DNA from: Halopseudomonas xiamenensis
GTDB taxonomy: Bacteria; Pseudomonadota; Gammaproteobacteria; Pseudomonadales; Pseudomonadaceae
Length of the DNA: 58,595 nt
Direction: 5' to 3'
Assembly (NCBI RefSeq): GCF_014219065.1
Contig: NZ_JACLGO010000028.1
Coordinates: 1-58,595 of the forward strand
In this document: positions 19,425 to 27,967 of the stretch, piece by piece
Position numbering within the stretch: position 1 is the stretch's first letter
Layout: each line of letters begins with the position of its first letter
The notes under the pieces: generated by a model
What the model saw: only the letters and a program-made list of their open reading frames with translations
Told to the model about the DNA's origin: nothing
The model's database searches: none
Position numbers and translations under genes: made by a program

Positions 19425-21079
19425 TTCGAGTCCTAGCCATGTGCCTGCTGGCGCTGATCAGCCAACTGGCCCAGGCCGCCCTGGAAGCCAGCGTCGACCG
19501 CACCCGCCTGGTCGAGGGCGAAGCGCTGGAACTGACCCTGGAAACCCCGGCAACCGGGCGCCTCAGCGAGCTGGATCTCGCTCCGCTGCAGGAGCACTTC
19601 GAGGTGCAACGCACGCGGCAGCTCAGCCTGGTGAGCCAGATCGACGGCAAGACCACCCCGGTTACCCGCTGGGTGGTCACCCTGACGCCACTGCGCACCG
19701 GTTTCCTGATCATCCCGCCGGTCAGCCTGGGCGCCCAGCACAGCCAGCCGATCAGCCTGCACGTGCTGTCCGCCGCCCAGGCCGCCAACGACAGCAGCGC
19801 CCAGCTGGCGCCGATCTTCATCGACAGCGAAGTGGATATCGAACGCCCCTACGTACAGGCGCAGGTGCTGCTGACGCTGCGCATCTACCATTCGGTATCG
19901 CTGTTCGACGACTCCACCCTGAGTGGCCTGGATATACCCAATGCGCGGGTCGAAAGCCTGGGGCCGGCGCGGCATTTCGAACGCCTGCTCAACGGCGTGC
20001 GCCACGGGGTGATCGAAGTGCGCTATGCCATCTTCGCCCAGCAGAGCGGTGAGCTGGAGATCCCCTCGCAGCTGTTCAGCGCCACGGCGCTGCAGCCCGG
20101 CAATGGCAACGGTCGCTCGGCGCGCAGCGGCAAGCTGATCCAGGTGCGCTCGCCGAGCATCACCCTGCAGGTTCGCCCGGTGCCGGACACTTACCCCAGT
20201 GGCGCTCCCTGGATACCGGCGGCGGCGCTGAGCCTGAGCCAGACCTGGCAGCCCGACCCCGGCATCGACCTGCTCAGCGGCGAGCCATTGACCCGTACGC
20301 TGATCCTCGCCGCCGATGGCCTCAATGCCAGCCAGTTGCCCGCGCTGCAGAGCCTGCCCGGCGACGCTGACCACGAGTTGCGCCAGTACGCCGACCAACC
20401 CCAGCTGCAAAGCCGGACCAGCGACGAGGGGCTGCATGGTGTGCGGCATGACAGTGCCGCCCTGGTCGCCCTGCAGGAAGGCTCCTATACCCTGCCCCCG
20501 GTGGTGGTGCACTGGTGGAATACCGCGGAAGATCGTCTGGAAACCGCGACCCTGGATGCGGTCATGCTGAACGTCAGTCGCAGCAATGAATTCGCCGGCA
20601 GCGCTGGCCCGCTTCCGCTGCCGGCGGCTGATCCGGTATTGCTCTGGCCCTGGCAGCTGGCCTGTGCGCTGCTGGGCCTGGCGCTGCTGGGCTGCCTGTA
20701 CTGGCTGCGCCGGGCGCACCTGGCGCTGAGCGAATACCGCCTGCCGGAGGTCGAGGAGCAGTTCGACGAGACGGACCAGGGCAATCCGCTGGCGGACCTG
20801 CAGGCGGCCTGCCGCACCAACCAGCCCGCGGAGGCCCGCAAGGCCCTGGAGAGTTGGGCCAGGCAGCAGGACAGCGAAGGGCTGATCGGGCTGGCGCACA
20901 ACTATCTGGAACTGGAAGAGGCCCTGGATGACCTCAACGCCTGCCTGTTCGGCCGCGCCCACCATGACTGGCGCGGAAAACCGCTATGGCGCGCGGTGCG
21001 CATGGTCATCCAGAGCCGGCGGCGTGAGGCCGAGCAGCAGCAGGAGAGCAAACTGGAAAGCCTCTACCCAGATGTATGA
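19421..21079 (+). CDS. batD: BatD/oxygen-tolerance family protein
   Basis: The 552-aa protein has a signal peptide (MIRVLAMCLLALISQLAQA), an Ig-like periplasmic region starting ALEASVDRTRLVEGEALELT, and a C-terminal membrane helix (LLWPWQLACALLGLALLGCL) with a cytoplasmic tail. This is the usual layout of BatD, the periplasmic partner of the BatA/BatB complex. ATG 19421 overlaps the batB stop; a longer in-frame reading from 19334 was discarded because it would remove the signal peptide from the N-terminus. It is the last gene of the operon. Confidence 0.9.
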   Translation: MIRVLAMCLLALISQLAQAALEASVDRTRLVEGEALELTLETPATGRLSELDLAPLQEHFEVQRTRQLSLVSQIDGKTTPVTRWVVTLTPLRTGFLIIPPVSLGAQHSQPISLHVLSAAQAANDSSAQLAPIFIDSEVDIERPYVQAQVLLTLRIYHSVSLFDDSTLSGLDIPNARVESLGPARHFERLLNGVRHGVIEVRYAIFAQQSGELEIPSQLFSATALQPGNGNGRSARSGKLIQVRSPSITLQVRPVPDTYPSGAPWIPAAALSLSQTWQPDPGIDLLSGEPLTRTLILAADGLNASQLPALQSLPGDADHELRQYADQPQLQSRTSDEGLHGVRHDSAALVALQEGSYTLPPVVVHWWNTAEDRLETATLDAVMLNVSRSNEFAGSAGPLPLPAADPVLLWPWQLACALLGLALLGCLYWLRRAHLALSEYRLPEVEEQFDETDQGNPLADLQAACRTNQPAEARKALESWARQQDSEGLIGLAHNYLELEEALDDLNACLFGRAHHDWRGKPLWRAVRMVIQSRRREAEQQQESKLESLYPDV

Positions 21080-21140
21080 GCCTCCACTGTTTGTGGAAAT
21101 GCACGCCAGCCAGCTCACCTCATGCTGGTTCAATATCAAA

Positions 21141-21180
21141 AAGAAGGCCGCGCGGTTCCCCGCGCGGCCTTCTTTCTTGC
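21141..21180 (+). terminator. Strong terminator between the Bat operon and the RND gene
   Basis: A perfect 15-bp stem (21141-21155 with 21160-21174) with a TTCC loop is followed by TCTT on the + strand and preceded by AAAAAG, so it can terminate batD transcripts and, on the other strand, those of the RND gene ending at 21191. Confidence 0.9.
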
Positions 21181-21190
21181 CATGTTGCGA

Positions 21191-23542
21191 TCAGCTACGC
21201 AGCTTCTCGGGACGCAGCAGGAAGCGCGCCAGAGCCGGCAACAGCCACAGCGCTCCGAACATGTTCCACAGGAACATGAAGGTCAACAGAATACCCATGT
21301 CAGCCTGGAACTTGATGTCCGAGAAGATCCAGGTAGCCACACCTACCGCCAACGTGAAACCGGTGAAGGTCACCGCCTTACCCGTGGTCTTCAGTGTTTC
21401 GTAATAGGCATCCTGCAGTGCCATACCCTGGCGCAGGTAGGTCTCCAGTCGACTGTAGATATAGATCCCGTAGTCGACCCCGATACCTACCCCCAGCGCG
21501 ATTACCGGCAAGGTTGCCACCTTCACACCAATGCCCAGGAACGCCATCAGCGCGTTGGCCAGCACCGAGGTCAGCGCCAACGGAATGATGATGCAGAGCA
21601 CCGCACGAATCGAGCGGAAAGTCGCCAGACACATCAGGATCACCACCGTATAGACGGTGAGCAGCATCTTGATCTGCGACTTCTCGATCACAACGTTGGT
21701 CGCCGCCTCGATACCCGCGTTGCCGGCGGCCAGTTTGAAGGTGATATTCTCGTTGTCGTGCTCCGCAGCGAACTCTTCGACCGCCGCGGTCGCACGGGTG
21801 AGAGTATCGGCCTTGTGGTCATTGAGGAAGATCATCACCGGTGCCAGCGAACAACTGGCGTTGAACATGCCTTCCGGTGCACGGCTGATGGCGGTGTTCA
21901 GGTTATCCTGGTTACGCGACAGCGCCTGCCACTTCAAGCTCCCCTCGTTGTTGCCCATGATCACCTGTTTGGCCACGGTAACCAGCGACACGGTCGATTG
22001 TACCCCAGGCAGGTTGTTCATGCGCCATTCCAACTGGTCGATGGCTTCCATGGTGTCGTAGGCCGAACACATCTCCGGCGGCGTACTGACCATGACCACC
22101 AACACATCGGAACTGGTCGAGTAGTTGCTGATGATGAAATCGTTATCCAGGTTATAGCGCGAATCGGCACGCAATTCCGGCGCGCCCGGGTCCAGGTCAC
22201 CGATCTCGACAAACTGGCCGTAATAGATACCGAAGGCAAAGGCCAGCACCGCTGCCACGACGGAAATCGGCGCTACCGCAGGATGGGCGAAACCGGAGAT
22301 GAAGCGCCACAGTTTCTGCGGGCGCGAGGACAGCTGCCGGTTGCGCTCGACCGCGCGCTTGCTGATACCGATGTAGGACATGAGAATCGGCAGCAGTATG
22401 AGGTTGGTCAGGATGATGACGCCCACACCAACGGAAGCAGCGATACCCAGCTCACGAATGACCTCGATCTCGATCAGCAGCAGGGTCACGAAACCCACGC
22501 CATCCGAGACCAGGGCCACGATCCCCGGAATGTACAGCAAGCGGAAGGCACGACGGGCCGCCGTATGGGCGTCACCGGCGTCGACAGATTCGATTGCCAT
22601 GGCGTTGATGATCTGCACCCCATGGGAGATGCCGATGGCAAATACCAGGAAGGGTACCAGGATCGAATAGGGGTCCAGACCGAAGCCCATGGTATGCAGC
22701 AGCCCCAACTGCCAGACAACCGCAATCACCGAGCAAACCAGGGTAGTCACCGAACTGCGCAGGCAGCGGGTGAATATCATCAACAGAACGAAGGTGATCA
22801 CCAGAGCAGCGGCAAAGAACATGACCACCTTGATGATGCCTTCGATCAGGTCCCCTACCTTCTTGGCGAACCCGACAATGTGAACACTGATATTGGGGTT
22901 TTCACCCTGGAACTCGCTACGGATCTTCTCTTCCAGTTGCTTGGAGAAATCACCGTAGTCCAACTGGATCAGTTCCGACTGGTTTTCCGGGTTGGGATAG
23001 GATTCCTGCAGCGGCACCTCGATGATGCTCGACTTGAAGTTATTGGCCACCAGGCGGCCAATCTCGCCGGACTTGAGGATATTGACCCTCAGCTCGTCGA
23101 GATCCTCCTCGGTCATGTATGCCGGCCGGTTGGCCACCGGACCACCATCAAAACCGTATTCGGTCACCTCGGTCCAGCGCACGTTGGGCGTCCACAGGGA
23201 ACGCAGGTTGGACCGATCTACCCCGGGAAGAAAGAACACCTCGTCATTGATGCGCTTGAGGGTTTCCATATATTCGGTGGAAAAGATATCCCCATCCTTG
23301 ATCGCCACAGCAATACGAATGGAGTTACCCAGGTTGCTCATATCATCCTGGTGTTCCAGCATATTGACGATATAGGGATGTTCGAGAGGAATCATTTTCT
23401 CGAAACTGGTGACTGGGCGAACCTGGGTTGCCTGATAGCCTAAAAGAGCGGTGATTACTGCAAACAGCAGCAATACGATCAATCGGTTATTGAAAATCAT
23501 GCGCTCCATGAGCGGAGCGCTTTCCCAATTTTTATTGGACAT
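21191..23542 (-). CDS. MMPL/RND-family transporter, copy 1
   Basis: The 783-aa protein has the two-fold MMPL topology: a helix near the N-terminus (NRLIVLLLFAVITALLGYQ), a large periplasmic domain, five helices, then the whole repeated. The family includes HpnN-like hopanoid and lipid exporters; substrate unknown. It is closely similar over its full length to the second copy at 24947-27325 (for instance NVRWTEVTEYGFDGGP is identical in both). The ATG at 23542 follows a leader shared with that copy. No membrane-fusion or outer-membrane partner is adjacent. Confidence 0.88.
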   Translation of the reverse strand: MSNKNWESAPLMERMIFNNRLIVLLLFAVITALLGYQATQVRPVTSFEKMIPLEHPYIVNMLEHQDDMSNLGNSIRIAVAIKDGDIFSTEYMETLKRINDEVFFLPGVDRSNLRSLWTPNVRWTEVTEYGFDGGPVANRPAYMTEEDLDELRVNILKSGEIGRLVANNFKSSIIEVPLQESYPNPENQSELIQLDYGDFSKQLEEKIRSEFQGENPNISVHIVGFAKKVGDLIEGIIKVVMFFAAALVITFVLLMIFTRCLRSSVTTLVCSVIAVVWQLGLLHTMGFGLDPYSILVPFLVFAIGISHGVQIINAMAIESVDAGDAHTAARRAFRLLYIPGIVALVSDGVGFVTLLLIEIEVIRELGIAASVGVGVIILTNLILLPILMSYIGISKRAVERNRQLSSRPQKLWRFISGFAHPAVAPISVVAAVLAFAFGIYYGQFVEIGDLDPGAPELRADSRYNLDNDFIISNYSTSSDVLVVMVSTPPEMCSAYDTMEAIDQLEWRMNNLPGVQSTVSLVTVAKQVIMGNNEGSLKWQALSRNQDNLNTAISRAPEGMFNASCSLAPVMIFLNDHKADTLTRATAAVEEFAAEHDNENITFKLAAGNAGIEAATNVVIEKSQIKMLLTVYTVVILMCLATFRSIRAVLCIIIPLALTSVLANALMAFLGIGVKVATLPVIALGVGIGVDYGIYIYSRLETYLRQGMALQDAYYETLKTTGKAVTFTGFTLAVGVATWIFSDIKFQADMGILLTFMFLWNMFGALWLLPALARFLLRPEKLRS

Positions 23543-23596
23543 CCAGACTCTCCTGGCCTTTTCTTCTGCAAAGCAAACTTCTACGAATGCTGGCTG

Positions 23597-24763
23597 TTAT
23601 TCTTCTGTGGCGGCGGGCTCCGGCAAAGTCAGCGCCGCGCTGCTGGATTTCGATACACCCTGTGCATCGGTTTTCATCGCTCCCCGCTGGCCTACCAGCA
23701 CCAGGTTGCCGTCCGGCAATCCGGCGACGCCGGCAAGGGCAACCCGGTCGGAACGCACGGTCACCTTGAAGCCACGCCCGTGGTCATCACTGGTGGCGAC
23801 CACACCACCCACCCCAACCACAACCACACGCCCATCGGCAGTCAGCTGTCCACCGGAGAGAGTGGATTCCAACGGACCATTATTAGGAGTGAGCAGTTCG
23901 ACCTGTTCCCAACTGTCGCCGAAATCGGTCGAGCGGAACATGTTGCCACGCAGCCCCCAGGCCAGAACGCCGCCTGCCTCACCGGTACCGGCAACACCGA
24001 ACCAGGAACCATCGTAGGGAGCCTCTTCCAGCGTTTCCCAGCTGTAGCCGTAATCAGTTGAACGGTACATGGTGCCCATCTCACCCACCAGGAACAGTCC
24101 GCTATCCTCGACTTCGGTCAGGGCGTTGTAATGGAAGCCATCCGGGTTATCCACATCGAAGGAGGCGTCCTCCCAGTTCTGGCCGCCATCTTCCGTACGC
24201 AGCAGCAGACCATAGGCACCCACCGCCAGGCCATTGCGCGCATCGCGGAACCAGACATCCATCAGGGGTTTTTCCAGAAACCCGAAGTTTTCCTCGTCAG
24301 GCTGATCAATTTCCGGATCGCGGTACTGTACCGACCAGCTCTCGCCACCATCGGAGGTGTGCAGAATCAGCGAGTCATGCCCCACCGCCCAACCATGGCG
24401 GTCGTCGACAAAATCCACTGAGGTCAGCAGTTGACGGGTAGGCGCCGGGGCCTGCAGCCAGCTTTCGCCTTGATCATCGGAATATACGATGTGCCCCCGG
24501 GAACCCACGGCCACCAGGCGCTCGCCCACCAGCTCCACGTCGAGCAACAGTGTCTTACTGGCCTTGAGTGAGAGAATCGCCGGCTTGAGAGCCTCAGTGT
24601 TCGCATCCTGGGCCACGGCCAGCGATGCTCCCCCTATCAGCGCGCCGGTCAAACCCAGCGCCATGACGATTTTGCGAGACCGCCCTGCTGTGCTCCTTGG
24701 TACAGGCTGCTGTACATCAGCCTGCTCAAAGGATGAAATGCGCCAGAAATGTGGCTGCTGCAT
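23597..24763 (-). CDS. Ycf48/BNR-type beta-propeller, exported
   Basis: The 388-aa protein has an N-terminal region with a hydrophobic export segment (IVMALGLTGALIGGASLAVAQ, cleavage near residue 52). It then has repeated blades with the pattern G..G.I..S.D.G.SW (SRGHIVYSDDQGESW, DSLILHTSDGGESW, YGLLLRTEDGGQNW, MGTMYRSTDYGYSW, RGNMFRSTDFGDSW). This matches the photosystem II assembly factor Ycf48/sialidase-like fold. In pseudomonads such genes often sit with MMPL transporters and DUF1302/DUF1329 genes; here only the transporters are present. ATG 24763 follows GGGGAAGGA. Confidence 0.85.
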   Translation of the reverse strand: MQQPHFWRISSFEQADVQQPVPRSTAGRSRKIVMALGLTGALIGGASLAVAQDANTEALKPAILSLKASKTLLLDVELVGERLVAVGSRGHIVYSDDQGESWLQAPAPTRQLLTSVDFVDDRHGWAVGHDSLILHTSDGGESWSVQYRDPEIDQPDEENFGFLEKPLMDVWFRDARNGLAVGAYGLLLRTEDGGQNWEDASFDVDNPDGFHYNALTEVEDSGLFLVGEMGTMYRSTDYGYSWETLEEAPYDGSWFGVAGTGEAGGVLAWGLRGNMFRSTDFGDSWEQVELLTPNNGPLESTLSGGQLTADGRVVVVGVGGVVATSDDHGRGFKVTVRSDRVALAGVAGLPDGNLVLVGQRGAMKTDAQGVSKSSSAALTLPEPAATEE

Positions 24764-24887
24764 AGTCCTTCCCCTTTGTTCTTATAGATATGCTGCCTGT
24801 TGGCATACCTGCCGAATACTAACGAGCTTTGACAGGCTCCGCCAACCGCGCTTGGTTATCTTTTGTTAATCACATCAATAATAATGC

Positions 24888-24922
24888 CTCTTGCGCCAGA
24901 TCGATGCCGATCGACGCAAGAG
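24888..24922 (-). terminator. Possible terminator after the second RND gene
   Basis: CTCTTGCG at 24888-24895 pairs with CGCAAGAG at 24915-24922, enclosing an inner TCGAT/ATCGA hairpin. On the minus strand it is followed by GCATTATTATTG, AT-rich but with a poor T-tract. It lies between the end of the RND gene (24947) and the start of the Ycf48-like gene (24763). Confidence 0.45.
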
Positions 24923-24946
24923 CCGTCATTTTCTCAAACTTTCCTC

Positions 24947-27325
24947 TCAATGTTGCAGAAAGGAGTCCTTCTTGTTGCGCACTTTCTCCGGGTTGATGAG
25001 AAAGCGAGCCAGGGCCGGCAACAACAGCATGGCACCAAACATGTTGACGATGAACATGAAGGTCAGCATCAGACCCATGTCCGCCTGGAACTTGATGGCG
25101 GAGAAAATCCAGGTCGCCACACCAATAGCCAGGCACAGACCGGTAAAGAGCACCGCCTTACCCGTAGAACTCAGCGTCTGGTAGTAGGCTTCCTGCAGCG
25201 GCATACCCTGGCGCAGGAAACTCTCCAGGCGGCTGTAGATATAGATCCCGTAGTCCACCCCGATACCCACACCCAGGGCGATCACCGGCAGCGTCGCGAC
25301 CTTCATGCCGATGCCGAGGAAGGCCATCAGCGCGTTCCCCAGGATCGATGTCAGGATCAGCGGCAGCACGATGCAGATGGTCGCCGGCAGCGAGCGGAAG
25401 GTGAACAGGCACATCGCGCCGACCCAGAGGTATACCAGCACCAGGATGGTCAGCTCGGAGCTGGCGATGATCTCGTTGGTCGCCGCTTCGATACCAGCAT
25501 TACCCGCCGCCAGCTTGAACTTCAGCGTATCGGTATCGTATTCCTCGGCGAAGGCCTTGACCTCGTCGGTGGCGCGGGTGAGCGTTTCTGCCTTGTGGTC
25601 GTTGAGGTAGATCAGCACCGGCGCCAATGAACAGGAACTGTTGAACATGCCCTCCGGCGCACGGCTGATGGCATTGTTCAGGTTATCCTGGTTGCGCGAC
25701 AGCGCCTGCCACTTCAGGTTGCCCTCGTTGTTGCCCATGATCACCTGCTTGCCCACGGTAACCAGTGACACAGTCGATTGCACGCCCGGGACATTGTTCA
25801 TGCGCCACTCGAGCTGGTCGATGGCTTCCATGGTGTCGTAGGCCGAGCACATCTCCGGCGGCGTTTCCACCATGACCACCAGAATGTCGGAACTGGTGGA
25901 GTAGTTGCTGATGATGAACTCGTTATCCAGGTTGTAACGCGAGTCGGCGTGCAGCTCCGGAGCACCGGGGTCCAGGTCGCCGATCTCCAGGTTGGCCTTC
26001 TGGTACAGGAAGCTGCCGACACCCGCCACCAGGCCAAGGATGACCATGATCGGTGCCACACGCGGATGGGCGACGTTGGACAGGAACCGCCAGAACGGAT
26101 GTTCGCTCGCCGCATAGCGCTTGCTGCGCGCGACCGCACCCTTGCTGATACCCAGATAGGAAATGGTTACCGGCAACATGATGAGGTTGGTGAACACGAT
26201 GACGGCCACACCCACCGAGGCGCCGATAGCCAGCTCGTGGATTACGCCGATATCCAGCACCAGCAGCGCGATGAAGCCCACGGCGTCCGCCAGAATGGCG
26301 ATCATGCCCGGCAGGAACAGCTGCCGGAAGGTGCGCCGGGCAGCCAGCAACGCCGTATCCGCACCGCTGGAATGCAGCGCGATGCCGTTGATCTTCTGCA
26401 CCCCATGGGAAATACCGATGGCGAAGATCAGGAAGGGAACCAGCATGGAGTAAGGGTCCAGCCCGAAGCCGATCAGATGGATCAGGCCCAGTTGCCAGAT
26501 TACCGCGATCAAGGTAGTGACCAGCACCGCCATGGTGCTGCGGATACACCAGGTGAACCAGTACAGCAGACAGAAGGTGATCGCCACCGCCACTGCGAAG
26601 AACAGCATCACAGCCATCAGGCCATCGATCAGGTCACCCACCTTCTTGGCGAAACCGACGATGTGGATACTGATGTTCGGGTTCTCGTTCTGGAATTCGT
26701 TACGGATCTTCTCTTCCAGCATGGTCGAGAACTCGCCGTAGTCCAGACGGATCAGCTCGGACTGATTCTCCGGATTCGGATAGGACTCCTGCAACGGAAC
26801 CTCGATGATGCTCGACTTGAAGTTGTTCGCCACCAGGCGACCGATCTCCCCCGACTTGAGCACGTTGACCCGCAGCTCGTTGAGATCATCCTCGGTCATG
26901 TACGCCGGCCGGCTGGCCACCGGACCACCGTCGAAGCCATATTCGGTCACTTCGGTCCAGCGCACGTTGGGCGTCCACAATGAGCGCAGCCCCGCCCGGT
27001 TCACACCCGGCAGGAAGAACACCTCATCGTTGATACGCTTGAGCGTTTCCATGTATTCGCTGGAGAAGATATCGCCATCCTCGATGGCCACCGCGATACG
27101 GATGGAGTTACCCAGGCTGGCCAGATCGTCCTGATGCTCGATCATGTTGACGATGTAGGGATGTTCGAGGGGAATCATCTTCTCGAAACTGGTATCCGGC
27201 CTGATCTTCGTTGCCTGATAACCGAGGAAGATTGTCACCAACGTAAATAGCACTACAACCATCAATCGATGGTTGAACACCAGCCGCTCCATGAAGGTGG
27301 CTTCTTCTTGATCACTCATGGACAT
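24947..27325 (-). CDS. MMPL/RND-family transporter, copy 2
   Basis: A 792-aa paralogue of the gene at 21191-23542, with the same topology and long identical blocks in the first periplasmic domain (MIPLEHPYIVNM, EYMETLKRINDEVFFLPGV). The frame is open to 27445, but ATG 27325 is chosen because the sequence in front, AGGAGAGTCTGG-ATGTCC, is the same as in front of copy 1. A second ATG two codons in (27319) is also possible. The two transporters and the beta-propeller between them look like one cassette in which the transporter was duplicated. Confidence 0.88.
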   Translation of the reverse strand: MSMSDQEEATFMERLVFNHRLMVVVLFTLVTIFLGYQATKIRPDTSFEKMIPLEHPYIVNMIEHQDDLASLGNSIRIAVAIEDGDIFSSEYMETLKRINDEVFFLPGVNRAGLRSLWTPNVRWTEVTEYGFDGGPVASRPAYMTEDDLNELRVNVLKSGEIGRLVANNFKSSIIEVPLQESYPNPENQSELIRLDYGEFSTMLEEKIRNEFQNENPNISIHIVGFAKKVGDLIDGLMAVMLFFAVAVAITFCLLYWFTWCIRSTMAVLVTTLIAVIWQLGLIHLIGFGLDPYSMLVPFLIFAIGISHGVQKINGIALHSSGADTALLAARRTFRQLFLPGMIAILADAVGFIALLVLDIGVIHELAIGASVGVAVIVFTNLIMLPVTISYLGISKGAVARSKRYAASEHPFWRFLSNVAHPRVAPIMVILGLVAGVGSFLYQKANLEIGDLDPGAPELHADSRYNLDNEFIISNYSTSSDILVVMVETPPEMCSAYDTMEAIDQLEWRMNNVPGVQSTVSLVTVGKQVIMGNNEGNLKWQALSRNQDNLNNAISRAPEGMFNSSCSLAPVLIYLNDHKAETLTRATDEVKAFAEEYDTDTLKFKLAAGNAGIEAATNEIIASSELTILVLVYLWVGAMCLFTFRSLPATICIVLPLILTSILGNALMAFLGIGMKVATLPVIALGVGIGVDYGIYIYSRLESFLRQGMPLQEAYYQTLSSTGKAVLFTGLCLAIGVATWIFSAIKFQADMGLMLTFMFIVNMFGAMLLLPALARFLINPEKVRNKKDSFLQH

Positions 27326-27967
27326 CCAGACTCTCCTGGTTGTTATTGTTTCAAACCGCTGGAATGGCACACTCCTGGAAGCCTGTCCGCCGGTTACTCG
27401 GTTCGGAAGCCGGCATGCAGGAGACCAACAGGGCGGGGCATGCACTCAACCCAAGACGACAGAATGAACAAGGACAATGAAGAAGATCAGCTCCACCGGA
27501 GCGATGCAGGATGCTGTTATAAAGCAGCGTAGCGCAAACCTGTTCCATCAGGACATTACGCATGAAGACCCCTTATTGTTATTGGTCACCCTGGATGATC
27601 GGGCGATTCATCTTAGAGCGAATGAGGCTGCCTACCAATGGCTGATCCGTAATCTTTTGTAATTGGCGCACCATTATCACAAAACGCGAGTATGCATCAT
27701 AAGCGAAACGCAGTGTTCCTCCGCTATCCTTCACTCCCACCACCTCGTCATCGTTCGCTCCCCCACCTCGTCATCCTTCGCTTCTCCCCGTCATCCTTCG
27801 CGAAGGCGAAGGATCCATCGGCCACTCCGAGTCAACCGGCACCATGGATCCTCGGCCTTCGCCGAGGATGACGAGGGGGCACTGACGACGAGGGGGAGCG
27901 AAGGATGACGAGAGGGGAGCCACTGATGACGAGGCATCTTCCATTTGCCTCAAGTCAGCGACTCACC
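27326..27967. other. 640-bp intergenic region with a repeat element, no convincing gene
   Basis: The part next to the RND gene (27326-27700) presumably contains its promoter. ORFs here (for example 27477-27662 +) have no recognisable family, no good ribosome binding site and odd composition, so none is called. The part nearest pepN (27730-27940) is a REP-type repeat, listed separately. An AT-rich stretch lies at 27640-27720. Confidence 0.6.
27740..27940. repeat. REP-type inverted-repeat cluster (CGTCATCCTTCGC family), degenerate copy
   Basis: The motif CGTCATCCTTCGC or a variant appears several times (near 27745, 27768 and 27790) and its complement near 27865 and 27898-27910. The central pair at about 27789-27816 and 27844-27872 forms an imperfect inverted repeat joined by about 27 nt. 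The same family occurs as a perfect pair at 42441-42531. REP elements of this sort are moved by RAYT-type transposases, none of which is in the window. Confidence 0.8.

Noticed and set aside
27477..27662. 61-aa ORF upstream of the RND gene
   Set aside because: No ribosome binding site, no family resemblance, and no companion gene.
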